From Firmicutes bacterium CAG:124 (lineage in GTDB: Bacteria; Bacillota; Clostridia; Oscillospirales; Oscillospiraceae): a stretch of 31,592 nt of DNA. A program made the translations under genes and the position numbers. The stretch is from NCBI GenBank assembly GCA_000432135.1, contig HF990581.1, positions 1 through 31,592 of the forward strand. The letters run 5' to 3'. Below are positions 14,269-22,297 of the stretch, piece by piece (positions within the stretch are counted from its first letter, which is position 1; each line of letters starts with the position of its first letter). Below the pieces are notes generated by a model that was not told the origin of the DNA, ran no database searches, and worked only from the letters and a program-made list of their open reading frames with translations.

Positions 14269-16869
14269 ATGAACGCACAGAACTATACGCAGAAATCTCT
14301 GGAGGCCATTCAGGCCGCCCAGAAGCTGACCATTGAAAACCAGAACCAGCAGATCGAGCAGATCCATCTGCTGGCCGCGCTTTTGAAGCAGGAAAACGGC
14401 CTTGTGCCGCAGCTGCTGAAAAAGATGGGCGTGACGCTTGAAAGCTTTGAGGCTGCGGTGGACGCGGAGCTGGCGAAGCTGCCGCGCGTGACCGGCTCGG
14501 GCCGCGAGGCGGATAAATATTATGTTGCGCGCGCCGTCGACACGGCGCTGAACAGCGCGGAGGACATTGCAAAGCAGATGAAAGACGAATATGTCTCCGT
14601 CGAGCATCTGTTTTTGTCCCTGATCGAAAACGCGGACGCGGTGCTGAAAGGCCTGTTCCGTCCGTACCAGATCACGAAGGAGGCCTGCCTGCAGGCGCTG
14701 CAGTCGGTGCGCGGCAGCCAGCGCGTGACGTCCGACACGCCGGAGGATACGTATGAGGCGCTTGCCAAATACGGCACGGATCTGGTCAAGCGTGCACGGG
14801 AGCAGAAGATGGACCCGGTCATTGGCCGCGACGACGAGATCCGGAATGTCATCCGCATCCTGTCCCGCAAGACGAAGAACAACCCCGTTCTCATCGGCGA
14901 ACCGGGCGTCGGCAAGACGGCCATCGTCGAGGGCCTTGCGCAGCGGATCGTCGCGAACGAGGTGCCCAAGTCTTTGCAGGACAAAACGATCTTCTCGCTC
15001 GATATGGGCGCATTGATTGCAGGCGCAAAGTACCGCGGTGAATTTGAAGAGCGTCTGAAGGCTGTGCTGGCCGAGGTCAAGAAGTCCGAGGGCCGCATCA
15101 TCCTGTTTATCGACGAGCTGCACACCATTGTGGGCGCGGGCAAGACCGAAGGCTCGATGGACGCAGGCAATCTGTTAAAGCCGATGCTCGCGCGCGGCGA
15201 GCTGCACTGCATCGGCGCGACGACGCTGGACGAATACCGCCAGTATATCGAAAAGGACCCCGCGCTTGAGCGCCGGTTCCAGACCGTTCTGGTGCAGGAG
15301 CCGACGGTGGAGGATACCATCGCCATCCTGCGTGGTCTGGAGTCCCGGTACGAGGTCTTCCACGGCGTCAAGATCACGGACAACGCGATCATCGCCGCCG
15401 CGACGCTCAGTAACCGCTATATTACCGACCGCTTCCTGCCCGACAAGGCTATCGACCTCATTGACGAGGCCTGCGCCATGATCCGCACGGAAATGGACTC
15501 TATGCCGACCGAGCTGGACGTCATCAACCGCAAGATCATCCAGATGCAGATTGAGGAAGCAGCGCTCAAAAACGAGGACGACGAGCTTTCCAAGGCGCGG
15601 CTGACGGAACTGCAAAAGGAACTGGCCGAACAGCGCGAAACGTTCAACTCCATGAAAGCCAAATGGGAAAACGAGAAGAACGCAATCGGCCGCGTGCAGC
15701 AGCTGCGCGAACGCATCGAGCAGATCAACCGCGATATTGAATCTGCCGAACAGAGTTACGATCTCGAAAAGGCCGCGAAGCTGAAGTACGGCGATCTGCC
15801 CGAAGCGAAAAAGCAGCTGGAGCAGGAGGAAAAACTGGCGCAAAGCAGCAAGGAGACGAGTTTGCTCCGCAACAAGGTCACGGAGGAGGAAATTGCCAAG
15901 ATCATCGAGCGCTGGACGGGTATCCCGACCGCAAGACTGATGGAGGGCGAACGCGACAAGCTGCTGCATCTCGAAGATACGCTGCACAAGCGTGTTGTCG
16001 GCCAGGATGAGGCCGTGCGCGTCGTCTCCGAGGCCATCCAGAGAAGCAGAGCAGGCATTCAGGACCCGAACCGGCCGCTCGGCTCGTTCCTGTTCCTTGG
16101 CCCTACCGGCGTCGGCAAGACAGAGCTTGCCAAAACGCTGGCAGAGGCGCTGTTTGACGATGAAAAGAATCTGGTGCGCATCGATATGTCGGAGTATATG
16201 GAGAAGTTCTCCGTGTCGCGTCTGATCGGCGCGCCTCCCGGATATGTGGGCTACGAGGAGGGCGGCCAGCTGACCGAAGCCGTGCGCCGCAGACCGTATT
16301 CCGTCATTCTGTTTGACGAGATCGAAAAAGCGCACCCGGATGTGTTCAATATCCTGCTGCAGGTCCTCGACGACGGCCGCATCACCGACTCGCAAGGCAG
16401 AACCGTGGACTTCAAGAACACCATCATCATTCTGACCTCGAATCTCGGTTCGCAGGCTATTCTGGACGGCATCACACCGGAGGGCGAGATCTCTGAGGAT
16501 GCGAAAAACGAGGTGCAGACGCTTCTGCGCCGCAATTTCCGCCCGGAGTTCCTCAACCGGCTGGACGAGATTGTGTTCTATAAGCCGCTGTCGAAGGAGA
16601 ATATCACCGGCATTATCGACTTGCAGATCGCGGCGCTCAACAAGCGCCTTGCCGACAAGCAGCTTAAATGCGAGTTGACTCCGGCGGCAAAGTCGTTCGT
16701 CATTGACGCGGCCTATGACCCGCAGTTCGGCGCAAGACCGCTGCGCCGCTACCTGCAGCACACGGTCGAGACGCTTCTTGCGCAGCGCATCCTGCGCGGC
16801 GACGTGCTCCCCGGTCAGACGCTTGTCTGCGACGAGCAGAACGGCGAGCTGGTCATCAGCGCGAAATAA
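14269..16869 (+). CDS. clpB: ATP-dependent disaggregase ClpB
   Basis: This 866-residue Hsp100 chaperone works with DnaK to dissolve protein aggregates in the cytoplasm. Order of domains: Clp N-domain (about 1-150), first AAA+ module with Walker A GEPGVGKT (210-217) and Walker B ILFIDELHT, the coiled-coil middle domain (about 405-530, typical of ClpB and absent or short in ClpA/ClpC), and the second AAA+ module with GPTGVGKT (611-618), the pore loop in GYVGYEEGG and Walker B ILFDEIEKAH, ending in a C-terminal small domain with FGARPLRR. Length is full. GAAGAGGTG precedes the ATG. Regulation by HrcA is shown by the perfect CIRCE; the gene is single, with a terminator directly after it. Confidence 0.98.
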   Translation: MNAQNYTQKSLEAIQAAQKLTIENQNQQIEQIHLLAALLKQENGLVPQLLKKMGVTLESFEAAVDAELAKLPRVTGSGREADKYYVARAVDTALNSAEDIAKQMKDEYVSVEHLFLSLIENADAVLKGLFRPYQITKEACLQALQSVRGSQRVTSDTPEDTYEALAKYGTDLVKRAREQKMDPVIGRDDEIRNVIRILSRKTKNNPVLIGEPGVGKTAIVEGLAQRIVANEVPKSLQDKTIFSLDMGALIAGAKYRGEFEERLKAVLAEVKKSEGRIILFIDELHTIVGAGKTEGSMDAGNLLKPMLARGELHCIGATTLDEYRQYIEKDPALERRFQTVLVQEPTVEDTIAILRGLESRYEVFHGVKITDNAIIAAATLSNRYITDRFLPDKAIDLIDEACAMIRTEMDSMPTELDVINRKIIQMQIEEAALKNEDDELSKARLTELQKELAEQRETFNSMKAKWENEKNAIGRVQQLRERIEQINRDIESAEQSYDLEKAAKLKYGDLPEAKKQLEQEEKLAQSSKETSLLRNKVTEEEIAKIIERWTGIPTARLMEGERDKLLHLEDTLHKRVVGQDEAVRVVSEAIQRSRAGIQDPNRPLGSFLFLGPTGVGKTELAKTLAEALFDDEKNLVRIDMSEYMEKFSVSRLIGAPPGYVGYEEGGQLTEAVRRRPYSVILFDEIEKAHPDVFNILLQVLDDGRITDSQGRTVDFKNTIIILTSNLGSQAILDGITPEGEISEDAKNEVQTLLRRNFRPEFLNRLDEIVFYKPLSKENITGIIDLQIAALNKRLADKQLKCELTPAAKSFVIDAAYDPQFGARPLRRYLQHTVETLLAQRILRGDVLPGQTLVCDEQNGELVISAK

Positions 16870-16878
16870 AATACAAAC

Positions 16879-16906
16879 GCCCTGCCGCAGCTCTCTGCGG
16901 CAGGGC
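16879..16906 (+). terminator. clpB: first hairpin after clpB
   Basis: A perfect 12-bp stem (16879-16890 with 16895-16906) with a four-base loop follows the clpB stop by nine bases. It lacks a T tract and probably protects the 3' end or helps the next hairpin terminate. Confidence 0.6.
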
Positions 16907-16910
16907 ATGA

Positions 16911-16943
16911 AAAACTCCGGGCCTTTCAGGCCCGGAGTTTTTT
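16911..16943. terminator. bidirectional Rho-independent terminator between clpB and the SRP RNA
   Basis: A 14-bp stem (16911-16924 with 16928-16941) has A's on its left flank and six T's at its right edge, so it carries a T tract on either strand. It therefore can end clpB from the left and the SRP RNA from the right. Confidence 0.9.
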
Positions 16944-17250
16944 ACGGTAAGACGCATGACAGGACTGCACACCCTTCTCCGAATGGATGCTACACCCGTT
17001 ACCCGGACAGCCAGCTCCGAAACGGCAACCTTGCGGCACACAGGGTAGACTGCTTAGTGCTGCTTGGTTCCCCACCTGACACGGTTCACAGAGCCCTATT
17101 GCGCAAGACCAGATCTTCAACACCGCTTATCCGGGTCAGACGACACAGCATACACCCTCGGTCGGGAATTCCTCCCCGCTGTAGCGGATTGCGGGTAACA
17201 GGGCACCGCTATCTCCCCAAGTAGTGCAGCCTTGCCATACGTCTCGCCGT
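16944..17250 (-). ncRNA. ffs: signal recognition particle RNA, large bacterial type (with Alu domain)
   Basis: The minus strand shows the SRP core: the Alu-domain string GGGGAGATAGCGGTGCCCTG, followed by CCGCTACAGCGGGG, and the domain IV hairpin CAGGTGGGGAACCAAGCAGC (17061-17080 region) with the GGAA tetraloop bound by Ffh. Compared with the usual TCC-GGAA-GGA form, both sides of the stem are exchanged (TGG-GGAA-CCA), preserving pairing. The two ends pair in a long helix of about 27 bp with few mismatches, reaching to the terminator on one side and to within seven bases of the acpP stop on the other. Exact mature ends are uncertain, since RNase III trimming of this helix is likely. The RNA targets membrane proteins with Ffh. 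Confidence 0.93.
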
Positions 17251-17257
17251 TTTGCGT

Positions 17258-17476
17258 TCAGTCAAGCTTGCTCTCGACAAAATCGACCAGCTCGCCGACG
17301 GTCGCGATCTTTTCCTCCAGCTCCAGATCGACGCCGAGCTGCTCTTCCAGATCCATGACCATCTCGACGGTATCCAGCGAATCGACGCCGAGGCTTTCGA
17401 ACGTGGTGTCGCGGGTGATCTCGTCTGCCGGAATATCGAGCTGCGAGGCAAGATACGCCTGAATCTTCTCAAACAT
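17258..17476 (-). CDS. acpP: acyl carrier protein
   Basis: This 72-residue acidic protein carries growing acyl chains in fatty-acid synthesis. The phosphopantetheine attachment site is Ser33 in GVDSLDTVEMVMDLEEQLG. The ATG at 17476 has GGAGG eight bases upstream; an in-frame ATG at 17512 lies inside the promoter leader and is less likely. The gene stands apart from any fab genes, between rpoD and the SRP RNA. It has its own promoter, and the SRP RNA begins seven bases after its stop, so the two may share a primary transcript. Confidence 0.95.
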   Translation of the reverse strand: MFEKIQAYLASQLDIPADEITRDTTFESLGVDSLDTVEMVMDLEEQLGVDLELEEKIATVGELVDFVESKLD

Positions 17477-17518
17477 CTTGAATTCCTCCGTTGTTACGGT
17501 TTCAAATTGCATAAGACT

Positions 17519-17546
17519 ATGATACGAATATTTTTTCGGTTGTCAA
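17519..17546 (-). promoter_or_regulatory. sigma-A promoter of acpP (and perhaps ffs)
   Basis: On the minus strand TTGACA (17541-17546) and TATCAT (17519-17524) are spaced by 16 bases. It lies between rpoD and acpP and would give a leader of about 35 bases. Confidence 0.65.
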
Positions 17547-17604
17547 GCATAAAAGTGTAAATATTCTGTGTTTTCGAAATTCTTTCATGGAAGGTCCTGC
17601 CTTC

Positions 17605-18774
17605 TTAGTTCAAAAAGTCGCGCAGCTTCTTGCTTCTGGACGGATGGCGCAGCTTGCGCAGGGCCTTGGACTCGATCTGGCGGATGCGTTCGCGCGTGAC
17701 GTCGAACTCCTTGCCGACCTCCTCGAGCGTGTGCGGCTTGCCGTCGGTCAGACCGAAGCGCATCCGCAGCACCTGCTCCTCGCGCGGGGTCAGCGTGGAC
17801 AGAACCTCCTCAAGCTGCTCACGCAGCAGCGTGTAGGACGCTTCCTCCGACGGCTGCGAGGCCTCGTCGTCCTGAATGAAGTCGCCCAGATGGCTGTCCT
17901 CCTCCTCACCGATCGGCGTTTCGAGGGAAACCGGCTCCTGCGCAATTTTCAGGACTTCTTCGACCTTGCTCTCCTCAATATGCAGCTCGTCCGCGATCTC
18001 CTTCGTCGTCGGCTCACGGCCCAGCTTCTGCACCATGGAGTGCGACGTGCGCAGCACACGGTTGATCGTCTCAACCATGTGCACCGGAATGCGGATCGTG
18101 CGCGCCTGGTCGGCGATGGCGCGGGTGATGGACTGCCGGATCCACCAGGTCGCATAGGTGGAGAATTTATAGCCCTTCGTATAGTCAAATTTTTCAACGG
18201 CCTTCATCAGGCCCAGATTGCCCTCCTGGATGAGATCGAGCAGCTGCATGCCCCGGCCCACGTAGCGCTTTGCGATCGACACGACGAGACGCAGATTGGC
18301 CTCAGACATACGCTTGCGTGCGTCCTCGTCGCCCTCGGCCATTTTTTTCGCGATCTCCTGCTCCTCCTCAGGCGTCAGGAGCTTGATGCGGCCGATCTCC
18401 TTGAGGTACATCCGCACAGGGTCGTCCAGCTTGGCGTTTTCCACGTCCTCGGGCAGCGCCTCTGGCTCGTCCAGATCCGCGGGCAGGCCCTCGTCCTCGA
18501 TGGCCTGCATTTCACTGAGCGTGGGGTTGTCCATATCAGCTGTGCCGATGAGGTCCAGCACGTCGGAGACGTCGATCTCGATGCCGGCCTGCTCAAGAAT
18601 GTCATAGAAGCGCTCGGTCTGGTCCTGCGTGGCGTCCACGTCGTCGAGCGTTTCAACCAGATGCTTGGAGGAAACCTTTCCGGTCTTTTTCGCCTCGGTA
18701 ATCAGCGCTTCGAGCTTTTGGCGGTTTTCTGCCGTGAGATCCATCTTCTGCAGAAGTTCCAATTCTTTTCCCAT
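17605..18774 (-). CDS. rpoD: RNA polymerase primary sigma factor (RpoD/SigA)
   Basis: This 389-residue protein directs RNA polymerase to vegetative promoters. An acidic N-terminal region 1.1 (1-115) precedes region 1.2 (DDPVRMYLKEIG, 118-128), region 2 (RLVVSIAKRY, LDLIQEGNLGLMKAVEKFDY, STYATWWIRQSITRAI about 205-220), region 3 (RIPVHMVETINR) and region 4.2 with helix-turn-helix TLEEVGKEFDVTRERIRQIE (349-368). All residues of a primary sigma factor seem present and length matches Gram-positive SigA. GGAGG lies just before the ATG. Only three bases separate it from dnaG, the conserved macromolecular-synthesis operon arrangement. Confidence 0.98.
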   Translation of the reverse strand: MGKELELLQKMDLTAENRQKLEALITEAKKTGKVSSKHLVETLDDVDATQDQTERFYDILEQAGIEIDVSDVLDLIGTADMDNPTLSEMQAIEDEGLPADLDEPEALPEDVENAKLDDPVRMYLKEIGRIKLLTPEEEQEIAKKMAEGDEDARKRMSEANLRLVVSIAKRYVGRGMQLLDLIQEGNLGLMKAVEKFDYTKGYKFSTYATWWIRQSITRAIADQARTIRIPVHMVETINRVLRTSHSMVQKLGREPTTKEIADELHIEESKVEEVLKIAQEPVSLETPIGEEEDSHLGDFIQDDEASQPSEEASYTLLREQLEEVLSTLTPREEQVLRMRFGLTDGKPHTLEEVGKEFDVTRERIRQIESKALRKLRHPSRSKKLRDFLN

Positions 18775-18777
18775 TGC

Positions 18778-20523
18778 TTACCCTCCATACTGTTTTGTTG
18801 ATTTCATCTGTTCGGCCAGCAGCCGCAGATTTTCCTCCGAGCGCGTCAGGCTCCGACCCTCATATTCTTCCTGGATCACGCGCAGATAATCCGCGAACGC
18901 TTCATCAGAAACGGGAGCGATGTCCCGGCTCATCACATAGGACAGGTGCGCCATTTCCTCCGGCGTGAGATCCGGCCCCAACGCGGCAAGCGAAACGGGC
19001 CGCCCGGACTGTACGCGCTGGCGCAGGTCGGCCAGCACCCGGCCGAACAGGTCGACCGAAAACGCCTCCGCCGGGAGCTTCACGTTCGCGATCAGCTCCG
19101 GCTCACGCAGGAGCGTGCAGATCAGGCCCTCCTCGGCGGTCGCGGAACGGAGATTGTCATAGCGGATGGCGCGGGTCTTCGGCGCACGCTGGCGCGCGAT
19201 GTCCAGCTCCTGCGCCTCCTGCTTTTTCTGCTCGATGGCGCGGGCCTTGCGGTAGGCCTTTTTGATTTCCAGCTGCATGGCCTCCGGCGTGATGCCGGCG
19301 GCCTCTGCCGCGCGCCGTCCGTAGACCTCGCGCTGTACCGCGTTCGGGAATGTGGCGATGAGCGCGGCGGCCTGATTCAAAAATTCCACGCGCTGATCGT
19401 CGAGCGTCAGGTCGTATTTGCGCTTGAGGCTGTCCAGCCGGTACTCCGCCTGATTCTGGCAGGCGTCCAGCAGCACCTCAAAGCGCTGCGCGCCGTATTT
19501 TTTCAAAAACTCATCCGGGTCCTTCGCGCCCTGCATCCGCAGGACGCGCACCTGAATGCCGGTCTTTTCGAGCATGGGGATGGCGCGGCGCGTGGCGTTC
19601 TGCCCGGCCTCGTCGCCGTCGTAGGTCAGAATGACCTGATTGGTGTATTTTGCGAGGATATTCGCATGCTCCTCTGTCAGAGATGTGCCGAGCGAGGCGA
19701 CGGCGCAGTCGAACCCGTACTGGTGCAGCGCGATGGCGTCCATATAGCCCTCGGTCAGAATGATGCGGCCCTGCTTGCTCTTGCGGGCAATATTGAGTGC
19801 GAACAGATTCTTGCGTTTATTGAAAATGATCGTCTCGGGCGAGTTCAGGTATTTCGGCGTGGAATCGTCCATCACGCGGCCCCCGAAGCCGATGATATTG
19901 TTCCGGATGTCGATGATGGGGAACATGAGCCGGTTGCGGAACCGGTCGTACACGCCGCCGTTTTTGCCCCGCAGGGAAAGGCCCGCGTCGACCAGCTCGT
20001 CGAGCTTATAGCCCTTTTCCTTCATCGCGTCCGTAAGCTCCGCCCACGCGTTCGGGCTGAAGCCAAGCCCGAAGCGCTTGACCGTCTCCATGCTGAGCGC
20101 GCGCTTTTGTATGTACGCCTGCGCCTCGGTTCCGGCGGGGGAGAACAGCTGCTGGCGGAAGAACCGCGCCGCGTCCTTGCACAGCGCCCAGAGGCGCTCC
20201 TGCTTCTGGTACTGCGAGCGATAATTCTCGTCCTCCGGGACCTCCAGCCCCGCACGCTTTGCCAGGAACCGTACCGCGTCGGGATAGTCCAGCCCCTCGA
20301 TCTGCATGATAAAGTTGATCACGCCGCCGCCCGCGTGGCAGCCGAAGCAGTAATAAATCCCCTTGTCCGGCGAGACGGAGAACGACGCGGTCTTTTCCGA
20401 GTGGAACGGGCAGAGCCCAAAGAGGTTCGAGCCACGGCGCGTCAGGCTGACATACTGCCCCACGACCTCGTCGATGGGATTGCGCTCGGTGAGCGCGTCC
20501 AGAAACGGCTGCGGAAACGCCAC
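18778..20523 (-). CDS. dnaG: DNA primase
   Basis: This 581-residue enzyme makes RNA primers at the replication fork. The N-terminal zinc-binding domain has Cys38, His41, Cys59 and Cys62 (CPFH ... CFGC). The RNA polymerase core follows, with the Toprim motif ILTEGYMDAIALH and the acidic TYDGDEAGQNAT, then a helicase-interacting C-terminal domain. Length is typical. The start is a GTG at 20523, supported by AAAGGAGG seven to eight bases upstream. It sits between dgt (64 bases upstream) and rpoD (three bases downstream). Confidence 0.97.
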   Translation of the reverse strand: MAFPQPFLDALTERNPIDEVVGQYVSLTRRGSNLFGLCPFHSEKTASFSVSPDKGIYYCFGCHAGGGVINFIMQIEGLDYPDAVRFLAKRAGLEVPEDENYRSQYQKQERLWALCKDAARFFRQQLFSPAGTEAQAYIQKRALSMETVKRFGLGFSPNAWAELTDAMKEKGYKLDELVDAGLSLRGKNGGVYDRFRNRLMFPIIDIRNNIIGFGGRVMDDSTPKYLNSPETIIFNKRKNLFALNIARKSKQGRIILTEGYMDAIALHQYGFDCAVASLGTSLTEEHANILAKYTNQVILTYDGDEAGQNATRRAIPMLEKTGIQVRVLRMQGAKDPDEFLKKYGAQRFEVLLDACQNQAEYRLDSLKRKYDLTLDDQRVEFLNQAAALIATFPNAVQREVYGRRAAEAAGITPEAMQLEIKKAYRKARAIEQKKQEAQELDIARQRAPKTRAIRYDNLRSATAEEGLICTLLREPELIANVKLPAEAFSVDLFGRVLADLRQRVQSGRPVSLAALGPDLTPEEMAHLSYVMSRDIAPVSDEAFADYLRVIQEEYEGRSLTRSEENLRLLAEQMKSTKQYGG

Positions 20524-20587
20524 GGGATCGACCTCCTTTCAGAATGTGTGGGCATCTGCCCCTGCAAAAATCGCGCGCAGCAGCGAC

Positions 20588-21592
20588 TCAGCGCACCTGC
20601 CACGTCGCGGGGATAAACAGCTCCGAATACTTATAGACCGCGTAGCGGTCGGTCATGCCGGCAATGTAGTCGCAGACGATGCGCTCCATGCCGTCAAAGT
20701 CCAGCTGCGGGAGAAAATCCGGCGGCAGCCTTTCGGGGTTTTTCATGTAATACTCAAACAGCCTGCACAGCATATCCTTCGCCTTCGATTCCTCACCCTT
20801 GGCGACGGGATTCGTATAGACGCGGGCAAACATGAACGTGCGCAGCTGATCCATGGCCTGTGCCACGTCCGGCTGCATACCGAGCGTGCCGGTCAGCATC
20901 GTGTTTTCGATCATGTTCTCGACCAGCGTGTTGATCCGCTGCGAATGCGAGTGGCCGAGAATTTCCGCGATCTGCGCCGGGATATCGGCCTCGGTCAGGA
21001 TCCCGGCGCGCATGGCGTCGTCGATATCATGGTTAATGTACGCAATGCGGTCGGACGTGCGCACGATCTGGCCCTCGAGCGTCTCGGGGATAAAGTCTCC
21101 CGTGTGGCCGAGAATGCCCATGCGCACCTCATAGGTCAGGTTCAGTCCCGCGCCGTCGCGTTCGAGCTTGTCCACCACGCGCAGCGACTGCTCGTTGTGG
21201 CGGAAGGGCTTGTCCAGCATACTGGACAGCGCCTTTTCTCCCGCGTGGCCGAACGGCGTGTGGCCCAGATCGTGGCCGTAGGCCGCGGCCTCCGCCAGAT
21301 CCTGATTGAGCCGCAGTCCGCGGCAGATTGTCCGCGCGATGCGCGCGACCTCCAGCGTGTGGGTCATGCGGGTGCGGTAATGGTCGCCCTCCGGCGATAA
21401 AAACACCTGCGTCTTGTGCATCAGACGGCGGAAGGATTTGCTGTGGAGAATGCGGTCGGCGTCGCGCTGGTAGCAGGTGCGCACGTCGTTGTCGTCCTCC
21501 GGCTCCGGCCGGCCTTTTGTTTCGGCGGCCTTCTGCGCCTGCGGGGACAAAAACTCGTATTCCTCCTGCTCCATCCGTTCGCGCACGTTCAT
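20588..21592 (-). CDS. dgt: dGTP triphosphohydrolase-like HD-domain protein
   Basis: This 334-residue HD-superfamily phosphohydrolase is of the deoxyguanosinetriphosphate triphosphohydrolase type, which releases triphosphate from dNTPs. Metal and catalytic residues are in RMTHTLEVARIAR (His78), GHDLGHTPFGHAGE (His107, Asp108, His111, His116) and TSDRIAYINHDIDDA. The opening YQRDADRILHSKSFRRLMHKTQVF is split here into the typical QRDADRILHS and FRRLMHKTQVF. An AAGGTGGGG ribosome site precedes the ATG. Position just before dnaG fits a link with replication and nucleotide-pool control, as seen in other Clostridia. Confidence 0.95.
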   Translation of the reverse strand: MNVRERMEQEEYEFLSPQAQKAAETKGRPEPEDDNDVRTCYQRDADRILHSKSFRRLMHKTQVFLSPEGDHYRTRMTHTLEVARIARTICRGLRLNQDLAEAAAYGHDLGHTPFGHAGEKALSSMLDKPFRHNEQSLRVVDKLERDGAGLNLTYEVRMGILGHTGDFIPETLEGQIVRTSDRIAYINHDIDDAMRAGILTEADIPAQIAEILGHSHSQRINTLVENMIENTMLTGTLGMQPDVAQAMDQLRTFMFARVYTNPVAKGEESKAKDMLCRLFEYYMKNPERLPPDFLPQLDFDGMERIVCDYIAGMTDRYAVYKYSELFIPATWQVR

Positions 21593-21670
21593 AAAACCCC
21601 ACCTTACCTTGTCAGAATACCTGTTATTTTTGAATTCCCTGTGGAATTTGCGTGAATTTTCTTTAAAAAC

Positions 21671-22297
21671 TTATCGGATTTTGACGCCGTGCAGTTCCGT
21701 CCCTGTCCGTTCCGTGCAGAGGCTTCCGGCAGAAAGTTCCCGCAGAGCAGCGGCAAATGCAGCTTCTTCCGGCTCAGGCAGAAGGACGGTCATGGCGATC
21801 TCGGCGCCATAGTCCGTGTCCCGGAGCAGCCCGCCGCGCTTTTCCAGCTCCAGCTTCACGCGCTCAAAGAGCGCATAGGGGCAGTCGAGCCGCAGTACGC
21901 TCCACGGGCGAAGCTCGGAAATGCCCGCGTCGTCCAGCGCGTCCTTCGCGGCCTTCGTGTACGCGCGGCAAAGGCCGCCCGCACCCAGAAGAATCCCGCC
22001 GAAATACCGCGTCACGACGCACAGCACGTCCTGTACGCCCTCGCGTTCGAGCACGTTCAGAATCGGCTGGCCGGCTGTGCCCTGCGGCTCGCCGTCATCG
22101 CTGTAGCGCTTCTGGCCGGAATGCAGGATGTAGGCCCAGCAGTTGTGCCGGGCGTCATATTCCTGCTTTTTGACGGCTTCCAGCCGCGCTCTGGCCTCGG
22201 CCTCTGTCGTGACAGGGACGATCAGGCCCAGAAACCGCGACTTCTTTTCCATATATTCCGATGTGCCTTCCCCGGCGGGGACCAGGAATTGTTCCAT
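21671..22297 (-). CDS. yigZ: YigZ/IMPACT family protein
   Basis: This 208-residue protein belongs to the YigZ (UPF0029/IMPACT) family, whose role is linked to translation in eukaryotes but poorly defined in bacteria. The N-terminal domain shows KKSRFLGLIVPV, DDGEPQGTAGQPIL and VTRYFGGILLGAGGLCRAY; a small ferredoxin-like C-terminal domain follows (about 140-205). Its ATG overlaps the hflX stop by one base (TAATG), indicating coupled translation. Length is typical. Confidence 0.93.
   Translation of the reverse strand: MEQFLVPAGEGTSEYMEKKSRFLGLIVPVTTEAEARARLEAVKKQEYDARHNCWAYILHSGQKRYSDDGEPQGTAGQPILNVLEREGVQDVLCVVTRYFGGILLGAGGLCRAYTKAAKDALDDAGISELRPWSVLRLDCPYALFERVKLELEKRGGLLRDTDYGAEIAMTVLLPEPEEAAFAAALRELSAGSLCTERTGTELHGVKIR

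Noticed and set aside
15175..16908. Long open frame on the minus strand opposite clpB (577 codons)
   Set aside because: It is the antisense shadow of GC-rich clpB codons; composition is Leu/Arg/Asp-rich with no family resemblance and no ribosome site.
17587..18801. Plus-strand open frame opposite rpoD (404 codons)
   Set aside because: rpoD on the minus strand is unmistakable; this frame is its complement.
18946..20616. Long plus-strand open frame opposite dnaG (556 codons)
   Set aside because: Antisense shadow of dnaG, with no recognisable domain.
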